Shown here one piece after another: positions 44,572 through 48,857 of a stretch of DNA of 48,857 nucleotides. The position numbers were made by a program, and so were the translations under genes. The DNA is from a bacterium (GTDB lineage: Bacteria > Desulfobacterota > JAPLJL01). The first letter of the stretch is position 1. The number at the start of each line of letters is the position of its first letter. The notes under the pieces were generated by a model. That model was not told the DNA's origin, ran no database searches, and saw only the letters and a list, made by a program, of their open reading frames with translations. The stretch spans positions 1 through 48,857 of the forward strand of contig JAQTNV010000025.1 in the NCBI GenBank assembly GCA_028713675.1, in the 5' to 3' direction.

Positions 44572-44599
44572 TTGACAAAAACCGGTCTTACATTATAAT
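44572..44599 (+). promoter_or_regulatory. Consensus sigma-70 promoter of tRNA-Gln
   Basis: Perfect TTGACA (44572-44577), 16 bases, perfect TATAAT (44594-44599). Transcription would start near 44606, 17 bases before the tRNA. It is the best promoter match in the window. Confidence 0.85.
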
Positions 44600-44622
44600 C
44601 TCGAAGAGTTATTTGCAAGCTT

Positions 44623-44696
44623 TGGGGAATCGTCCAACGGCAGGACACCAGACTCTGGATCTGGCTATCTAGGTTCGAATCCTAGTTCCCCAGCCA
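44623..44696 (+). tRNA. tRNA-Gln (anticodon CTG)
   Basis: Acceptor TGGGGAA (44623-44629) pairs with TTCCCCA (44686-44692); the discriminator is G and CCA is encoded (44694-44696). Anticodon stem CCAGA/TCTGG with loop CTCTGGA and anticodon CTG at 44655-44657, reading CAG. The T-arm contains GGTTCGAATCC. Confidence 0.97.
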
Positions 44697-44708
44697 TTTT
44701 AGAGCCAG

Positions 44709-44800
44709 TAGTTAGTCAGTTGGTGAGTTGGTGTGTTTGTAATTAATAAAAAATCATTTTGGTATTGCCAACTACTAACTCTCTAAAAACCAACTCACTG
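44709..44800. repeat. Inverted CCAACTCAC/GTGAGTTGG words between two tRNAs
   Basis: Left side: GTTAGTCAGTTGG and GTGAGTTGG. Right side: CCAACTACTAACT and CCAACTCACTG, the reverse complement words. A related CCAACTCACAAACTTACTG stretch lies at 27555-27574, at the end of the START-protein gene. Confidence 0.6.
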
Positions 44801-44806
44801 CTTTTC

Positions 44807-44881
44807 GGTCCCATCGTCTAGCGGTTAGGACACCGGCCTCTCAAGCCGGTAGCACGGGTTCGATTCCCGTTGGGACCGCCA
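44807..44881 (+). tRNA. tRNA-Glu (anticodon CTC)
   Basis: Acceptor GGTCCCA (44807-44813) pairs with TGGGACC (44871-44877); CCA is encoded at 44879-44881. Anticodon stem CCGGC/GCCGG encloses CTCTCAA with anticodon CTC at 44840-44842, reading GAG. The T-arm contains GGTTCGATTCC. Confidence 0.97.
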
Positions 44882-44890
44882 ATTTTTTAT

Positions 44891-44938
44891 ACCTCCCTAC
44901 TTCGGTTTAATAATGAAGAGGGCGGTTTATCGCCGCCC
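44891..44938 (+). other. Hairpin pair after tRNA-Glu, possible terminator
   Basis: A first stem-loop CTACTTC/GAAGAGG is followed by GGGCGG (44920-44925) and CCGCCC (44933-44938) with a seven-base loop. There is no T-run after the second stem, so intrinsic termination is only possible, not shown. Confidence 0.35.
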
Positions 44939-44945
44939 GCTATCC

Positions 44946-44974
44946 TTTGCCTTATGTTATTTATCATTTATAAT
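44946..44974 (+). promoter_or_regulatory. Candidate promoter of the DUF502 gene
   Basis: A perfect TATAAT (44969-44974) with a poor -35, TTTGCC (44946-44951), 17 bases upstream. The ATG lies 31 bases after the -10. Confidence 0.35.
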
Positions 44975-45005
44975 ATCAAGCATCTGATTTATATTTTTCT
45001 TCCAT

Positions 45006-45662
45006 ATGACCACACCCCCTAACCCCAAACCTGTCAGGGTTCCCTTACGGAAGCGGCTCAAGAATTATTTCCTGGCCGGTATTCTGGTTACCGTCCCGGT
45101 GGTGATCACGATCTGGGTGATCGTCGTCTTCATCGGCTGGACCGACAATTTCCTGGATTTCCTCCCTCCCCGCTTCCACCCTCACACTTACATCCCAATC
45201 CCCGGATGGGGGATCATCATAACCGTGATCCTCATTCTTTTCTCAGGGATAGTCGCGACCAACATCCTGGGAAAAAGGATTCTTTCCTTCTGGGATCACC
45301 AGGTCGAAAGGATTCCTCTGATTCGGAGCATTTACAGTTCCGTCCGCCAGCTTCTACAATCGCTTTTCTTGCAGACCGACCAGAAATTCCAGCGGGTGGT
45401 CCTGATCGAGTTTCCCCGCCCCGGGATGTATACCGTCGCCTTCATCACCGGAAAGACCAAGCAAGAGGTCCTCGACAAAACCGGGAAGCGGCTGCTCAAT
45501 ATCTTCTATCCTACCACCCCCAACCCCACTACCGGTTTTTTCATCATGCTCCCGGAGGATGAGGTCACGGAATTGGATATGTCGGTTGAAGACGCTTTCA
45601 AGTTGCTCATCTCGGGAGGCTTCCTATCCGAAGAGACCACCCGCATAATCATCAAGCATTAA
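45006..45662 (+). CDS. DUF502-family membrane protein
   Basis: A 218-residue inner-membrane protein of unknown function. Family signature: FLAGILVTVPVVITIWVIVV (TM 1), IPGWGIIITVILILFSGIVA (TM 2), then NILGKRILSFWDHQVERIPL and IRSIYSSVRQLLQS, a conserved soluble stretch, and PTTPNPTTGFFIMLPEDEV. The C-terminal domain is cytoplasmic. The family is widespread in proteobacteria and cyanobacteria; some plant members affect ribosome or membrane trafficking, but no bacterial role is firm. A clear terminator follows at 45715. Confidence 0.9.
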   Translation: MTTPPNPKPVRVPLRKRLKNYFLAGILVTVPVVITIWVIVVFIGWTDNFLDFLPPRFHPHTYIPIPGWGIIITVILILFSGIVATNILGKRILSFWDHQVERIPLIRSIYSSVRQLLQSLFLQTDQKFQRVVLIEFPRPGMYTVAFITGKTKQEVLDKTGKRLLNIFYPTTPNPTTGFFIMLPEDEVTELDMSVEDAFKLLISGGFLSEETTRIIIKH

Positions 45663-45714
45663 GCTAAAGTACAATTAAATTAAGGGAGATATACCGCTGG
45701 TAGGTGTAATGGAG

Positions 45715-45739
45715 GGGCGCAATTAAATGCGCCCTTTTT
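45715..45739 (+). terminator. Rho-independent terminator of the DUF502 gene
   Basis: Stem GGGCGCA (45715-45721) and TGCGCCC (45728-45734) with loop ATTAAA, followed by five T residues (45735-45739). It lies between convergent genes. Confidence 0.85.
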
Positions 45740-45746
45740 CAATCTT

Positions 45747-46007
45747 TCATCGGTAAATGTCTTTGCGATGGCCTATTTTCAGGACTGCGATAATTATCTG
45801 GAGCCGGTCCACGCTATAGATAACCCGATAAAATCCTACACGGATCCGGTACACATCATCATAACCGGCGAGCTTCCGGCATCCGCGCGGGCATGGATTC
45901 TCTGCGAGTTTAATAATTGCGTTTACTACTCGAACCTGATCGGAACGAGAAATGTTTCGCAGTTGCTTCTCGGCGGTGGCGGAAACTTCGATTTTATAGC
46001 GCGCCAT
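45747..46007 (-). CDS. RelE/ParE-family toxin
   Basis: An 86-residue toxin. The family fold shows as YKIEVSATAEKQLRNISRSD, then LAENPCPRGCRKLAGYDDVY and RIRVGFYRVIYSVD, ending with VLKIGHRKDIYR. The YRIRVGxYRVIY core and HRKDIYR ending are typical of RelE-like mRNA-cleaving members; ParE toxins hit gyrase instead. Its ATG at 46007 overlaps the antitoxin end by 14 bases, so both are translated together. Confidence 0.93.
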   Translation of the reverse strand: MARYKIEVSATAEKQLRNISRSDQVRVVNAIIKLAENPCPRGCRKLAGYDDVYRIRVGFYRVIYSVDRLQIIIAVLKIGHRKDIYR

Positions 46008-46218
46008 TGAGCTTTAGATCGCGGATAACGTCCGCTAACGGCCGGGTCGGCTCCCGACGGAGCTTTTTTACTTCCTCGATGTCTTCCATTTCTTCCAGCT
46101 TGTCGAGCAAAGCATCCTGCACGAAACGATTGATTTTCAGACCCCGATCGCGGCATACACTTTCGACCGCTTTTTTTACCCGGCCGTCGATCCGGGCCGC
46201 CAGCTGTGCTTGAGCCAT
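45994..46218 (-). CDS. Ribbon-helix-helix-like antitoxin
   Basis: A 74-residue antitoxin. The N-terminus (AQLAARIDGRVKKAVESVCR) fits a ribbon-helix-helix DNA-binding fold with INRFVQDALLDKLEEME as helix B, and the C-terminal half (LRREPTRPLADVIRDL) would wrap the toxin. GGAGG lies upstream of the ATG at 46218; a longer frame to 46272 begins inside the operator repeat. It likely represses its own operon through the 10-bp repeats at 46238-46267. Confidence 0.9.
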   Translation of the reverse strand: MAQAQLAARIDGRVKKAVESVCRDRGLKINRFVQDALLDKLEEMEDIEEVKKLRREPTRPLADVIRDLKLNGAL

Positions 46219-46237
46219 CGTTGTCTCCTCCTTTATT

Positions 46238-46267
46238 TGATAGCAAATGATAGCATATGATATCATA
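46238..46267. promoter_or_regulatory. Three tandem 10-bp repeats, candidate antitoxin operator
   Basis: TGATAGCAAA, TGATAGCATA and TGATATCATA follow with no gap, giving an exact 10-base period, one DNA helical turn. The last unit contains the palindrome ATGATATCAT. It lies 20 bases upstream of the antitoxin ATG, where a dimer-by-dimer ribbon-helix-helix repressor would bind one face of DNA. Confidence 0.8.
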
Positions 46268-46333
46268 ATCATCCAGTCCGGACCTGACAGACTTATGGCT
46301 TGAGAAGTATTACTTGAATGCCAGCAATAAGAA

Positions 46334-46351
46334 GGCGGCCTTTCGGCCGCC
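46334..46351 (-). terminator. GC hairpin after the 46402-47076 gene
   Basis: Perfect seven-base stem GGCGGCC (46334-46340) and GGCCGCC (46345-46351) with loop TTTC, extended by AGAAG/CTTCT. On the minus strand TTCTTATT follows, a weak T-tract. Confidence 0.55.
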
Positions 46352-46401
46352 TCTTCTAACCCGATTAATCGGGCAATTACATTCCTTGCTTTGCGCTTTT
46401 A

Positions 46402-47076
46402 TTATATCCAGAACGACATTCCGAGTTTGATGGGGATAAATCCCGTCCCCCTCATCTGATAAATTCCCACGGTGACTTCAGATTCAATGAAAAGACAGGC
46501 ATTCGGCGAGAGGTAATAATCCAGTCCCAGGCCGAAGGTTAAAAACATGGCGTTGATGATATCCCGCTCCCAGATATCATCAACGGGAAGCGAAGGATAA
46601 TTATCGGTAATATCGCCCGAGTAATGGGCGGTGATTTTGTCCTTTACGCCCCGGCTATATCCCAAACCGGGCCGGGCATAAGGCGAAAATTGGGTCCGGC
46701 CCCGGGGGATAAAGAATTTAACCGTGGTCGCCACCGTGGTAAACGACAGGTTGCCGCCTTTGACGGAGCAATTAGTATTGTCATATCGGCAGATGGCCAG
46801 GGTATTCTTGTAGCTCCCGGAGTCCAGGCTAAAGAGGGAATAGTCAACGCTCACCTGGGGTATGAGGAAAGAAACGACTTTGTACCCCACCCCGCCGCCC
46901 AGGCTGAAGACCGGGCGCCAGTAAGAATCATAAGCGCCCGGACCGACGTTGTAGGATATCCCGCCGTTGAGAGAAAACATTAACTTTCCATCATCAGCCT
47001 TCAGGGAAGAAGCCGTGGCCAGGATGATGACGGGGATGACAAGAGATATTTTAAGGATTTTTATAAAATGAGACAT
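46402..47076 (-). CDS. Exported outer-membrane beta-barrel-like protein
   Basis: A 224-residue protein with a signal peptide (ISLVIPVIILATASSLKA). Beta strands alternate throughout (LMFSLNGGISYNVGPG, FSLGGGVGYKVVSFL, SPYARPGLGYSRGVKD, FLTFGLGLDYYLSPN), and the protein ends in a Phe-Trp-Ile sequence, near the aromatic C-terminus used by barrel proteins. Two Cys (AICRYDNTNCSV) lie in one loop and may form a disulphide. No specific function is visible. AGGA lies five bases before the ATG. Confidence 0.75.
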   Translation of the reverse strand: MSHFIKILKISLVIPVIILATASSLKADDGKLMFSLNGGISYNVGPGAYDSYWRPVFSLGGGVGYKVVSFLIPQVSVDYSLFSLDSGSYKNTLAICRYDNTNCSVKGGNLSFTTVATTVKFFIPRGRTQFSPYARPGLGYSRGVKDKITAHYSGDITDNYPSLPVDDIWERDIINAMFLTFGLGLDYYLSPNACLFIESEVTVGIYQMRGTGFIPIKLGMSFWI

Positions 47077-47100
47077 TTGTTCCTAGCCTTTGTCTGTCCT

Positions 47101-47215
47101 TCCCGCCCTTCGGCGAAGTTTACACTGAGCGGAGCGAATGTGCTCAGGATAAACTCCAGCGGGAATCCAGTGTTTCCAAGAATTTCCTGGATCCCTGCTT
47201 TCGCAGGGATGACAT
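47101..47215. repeat. Composite spacer repeat with CCCTGC-TTTC-GCAGGG palindrome
   Basis: A perfect eight-base hairpin ATCCCTGC (47191-47198) and GCAGGGAT (47203-47210) with loop TTTC, next to GATGAC. This is the widespread CCCGCTTTCGCGGG-type dispersed palindrome. Upstream, ACTGAGCGGAGCGAATG and CTCAGGATAAAC resemble the CTGAGC repeat at 44443-44506, so two repeat kinds are joined here. Confidence 0.7.
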
Positions 47216-47236
47216 CTGTGATTCCTCCCAGCGTAT

Positions 47237-48857
47237 TTAATCTTTCGCCCTGCGCCTTGCCCCCTGCGCCTTGCGTGTCATTGCTGCAAACCATAACCCG
47301 ATCAGGACAAATCCGATTAGGCCCAGCGGGTCGCCCGGCTGGCTTGGACCGACCGTACAGCCGCAGCCACCGGAATCCCCTTCCGTCTTAGCCGGGGTTT
47401 CGATGCCTTGGACCTGGTTTCCGGAGGGATCACGGGAAGCAATTTGGCACACATACCTGGTCCCGGGCAAAAGCCCGGAAACCTCAACCTGGTGATCCAG
47501 GGTGAAAGACTGGGCGCCGAAATCGCCCGCCGTGGTGTCGATTTCCCGTCGAAGTTTGATCTCGGAGCTGGCGAGTTCATCAGTTTTCCAGGAAAGTGAA
47601 ATTGAGGTTTTCCCGTTATCCACCGAAAGATCCGAAACCACCGGGGCGGCGGTATCGGGCACCCGGGTCTCCGGGAATCCCGGGTCGTTAAAAACCCCGT
47701 TCAGATTTAATTTTCCGTAACCGCCGTTTGGATTCGGTGCCGATCCGGTAAAAGCGTCCAGAATGGCGTGCCCGGACAAAAGGGACAGGATTTTATCGAA
47801 ATCCAGGGCCGGGGATCTTTCCAGCATCAGGGCCGCCGCCCCGGAGACAAACGGGGCCGCCAGGCTGGAGCCGGAAAGGACCGAATGAAAATCATCCACT
47901 ATGAGTTCCGACATGTCGAATACCTTGGAGGAAAAAGCGGAGGCGATCATCTCGCCCGGGGCCACGAACTCCGGCTTAAGGCGCCCGTCCCGGGTGGGGC
48001 CGTGGCTCGAGAAATTCGAGATCTGCCCGGTTTGAATCCCGGTGCGCCGTTCGGTTCTCCCGTCCAGGTCCACCCACTCGGTCCGGGAAACGAAGGAGCC
48101 GACGCTGAAAACCCCATCGGCGGTCGCGGGAATCACCAGGGACTTTTTATCGTCGCCGCCGATATAATTTAAAGAAGGGGTGGAAGAATTTTCCGGACCC
48201 GTCCCGGAGAACGAGGAAAATACCGCGTTGTCGGAATTGATCCAGGCGTCGAACGGGATGGGGTTCCCCCCTCCTTCCGTCCGGGTGACCAGGACCCAGT
48301 CATAGCTCCGGAGCCCGCTGAACACGGCGTTCTGGTCCGCGGGGGAGATGGTGATCAGGGCCTGGCGGGCGGAATTGACCGGGTTGATCTCCCGCGGGGT
48401 ATCGATTGTGATCCGGGCGATGGCCTTGGACCCGTCATACAGCTTGGACTCGATGACATCGGTCTGGGCGGAGGAATACCCGGTCTGGTCCAGGATTTCC
48501 AGGTGATCGGTTTTCTCGGCCCCGAGCGAGATTTGGAGGAAATCACCCGGCGCCGGCGGATTATACCAGAGCTCGATCACGATCGGATTGTCGCCCAGAT
48601 CGACCGTATCCATGGCTAGCCGGGAGTACGCGGGCTGGGAGGCGGCGCTATAGCCCAGGTGGATCAGGTTTTTCCCGCTGGAATCGGCGGCCTCATTGCC
48701 CGCCGAAACCACGAAAATCCTTCCCGGGCCATGCCTTTCGGCCAGTTCGATTTCCATCGGGGAACTGCCGTCGTGGGCCCCCTCATTCGTGCCCAGACTG
48801 ATATTGATCACGGCGGGAAGGTTCAGGGCGGCGGCCTTCCCGAGGAGATAATCCACC
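47237..48857 (-). CDS. Subtilisin-family (S8) serine protease, C-terminal part (runs off window)
   Basis: 539 residues are seen; the N-terminus with the catalytic Asp and His lies beyond 48857. Present: INISLGTNEGAHDG, oxyanion Asn in VVSAGNEA, a large inserted domain (about 80-230), FSSHGPTRDGRLKPEFVAPG and the catalytic Ser in LSGSSLAAPFVSGAAALMLE. A fibronectin-III-like domain follows (APVVSDLSVDNG to CQIASRDPSGNQ). The last 50 residues run GDSGGCGCTVG, a hydrophobic helix (PLGLIGFVLIGLWFAAM) and a basic end, a layout like MYXO-CTERM-type sorting tails. The last nine residues come from repeat-like GCGCCTTGC sequence. Confidence 0.9.
   Translation of the reverse strand, partial: VDYLLGKAAALNLPAVINISLGTNEGAHDGSSPMEIELAERHGPGRIFVVSAGNEAADSSGKNLIHLGYSAASQPAYSRLAMDTVDLGDNPIVIELWYNPPAPGDFLQISLGAEKTDHLEILDQTGYSSAQTDVIESKLYDGSKAIARITIDTPREINPVNSARQALITISPADQNAVFSGLRSYDWVLVTRTEGGGNPIPFDAWINSDNAVFSSFSGTGPENSSTPSLNYIGGDDKKSLVIPATADGVFSVGSFVSRTEWVDLDGRTERRTGIQTGQISNFSSHGPTRDGRLKPEFVAPGEMIASAFSSKVFDMSELIVDDFHSVLSGSSLAAPFVSGAAALMLERSPALDFDKILSLLSGHAILDAFTGSAPNPNGGYGKLNLNGVFNDPGFPETRVPDTAAPVVSDLSVDNGKTSISLSWKTDELASSEIKLRREIDTTAGDFGAQSFTLDHQVEVSGLLPGTRYVCQIASRDPSGNQVQGIETPAKTEGDSGGCGCTVGPSQPGDPLGLIGFVLIGLWFAAMTRKAQGARRRAKD

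Noticed and set aside
45006-45105. Mobile element inserted next to the tRNAs
   Set aside because: No integrase, no direct repeat of a tRNA end and ordinary neighbouring genes.

Overview
The window is a chromosomal stretch from a Gram-negative bacterium. It carries lipoproteins, outer-membrane-type barrels, a BamB-like propeller, TRAP transport, an IHF-type DNA-bending protein, an MtaB tRNA methylthiotransferase and PilZ, GGDEF and HD-GYP c-di-GMP proteins. It is GC-rich in coding regions, and the gene style (gmx-type PilZ proteins, response regulators with DUF4388, TatT-type TRAP systems, IHF-beta) most resembles a deltaproteobacterial (Desulfobacterota/Myxococcota-like) lineage. That placement is inference from gene content; no rRNA is present. 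I see no prophage, integrase, transposase gene or CRISPR array.

Layout. 1-1423: the 5' part of gyrB on the minus strand. 1515-6942: an O-antigen-ligase-like membrane protein with TPRs, a large receiver/DUF4388/TM/TPR protein whose phosphoacceptor Asp is Glu, and a small CheY-like protein. 7194-11131: tRNA-Arg, IHF-beta-like protein, two PilZ proteins flanking a site-2-protease-like M50 peptidase, a response regulator and a YbbR/CdaR protein. 11329-13366 (minus): lytic transglycosylase, xseB and RNase HI. 13467-18961: Fis-type regulator, thiE, two paralogous secreted proteins, a DUF1573 protein and a transglutaminase-like protein with carboxypeptidase-regulatory-like repeats. 19093-20598: rpoD. 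20757-24450: an alpha/beta-hydrolase-fold protein without its nucleophile Ser, moeA and resB. 24626-27473: divergent HD-GYP and GGDEF genes, which could break and make c-di-GMP.

27569-34113 (minus) is the most interesting cluster: a TatT-type TRAP transporter (dctQ, dctM, tatT, two dctP paralogues) followed by a secreted protein with two START/SRPBCC-like domains. Both TatT-TRAP systems and START folds have been linked to hydrophobic ligands, so the cluster may take up or move a lipid-like molecule across the envelope. 34215-39774: mtaB, rnc, an HprK-like P-loop protein, der and a YihY-family protein. 39875-42733: a small secreted protein, then a YfgM-like/BamB-like pair a few genes from der, echoing the enterobacterial yfgM-bamB-der order. 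42838-44413: tandem CDP-alcohol phosphatidyltransferases. 44623-44881: tRNA-Gln and tRNA-Glu. 45006-48857: DUF502 protein, a RelE/ParE-type toxin with ribbon-helix-helix antitoxin and a 3 x 10 bp operator-like repeat, a beta-barrel-like protein and the 3' part of a subtilase with a C-terminal Cys/TM/Arg tail.

The spacers are the second notable theme. No gene-free stretch exceeds about 300 bases, but many spacers are filled with short repeated words or palindromes: ATCCGTG arrays, GTAG-headed hairpins resembling REP elements, GTAGCCG tandems, GAACCTTGAAC repeats and two kinds of long imperfect palindromes. Several touch or extend into gene ends.
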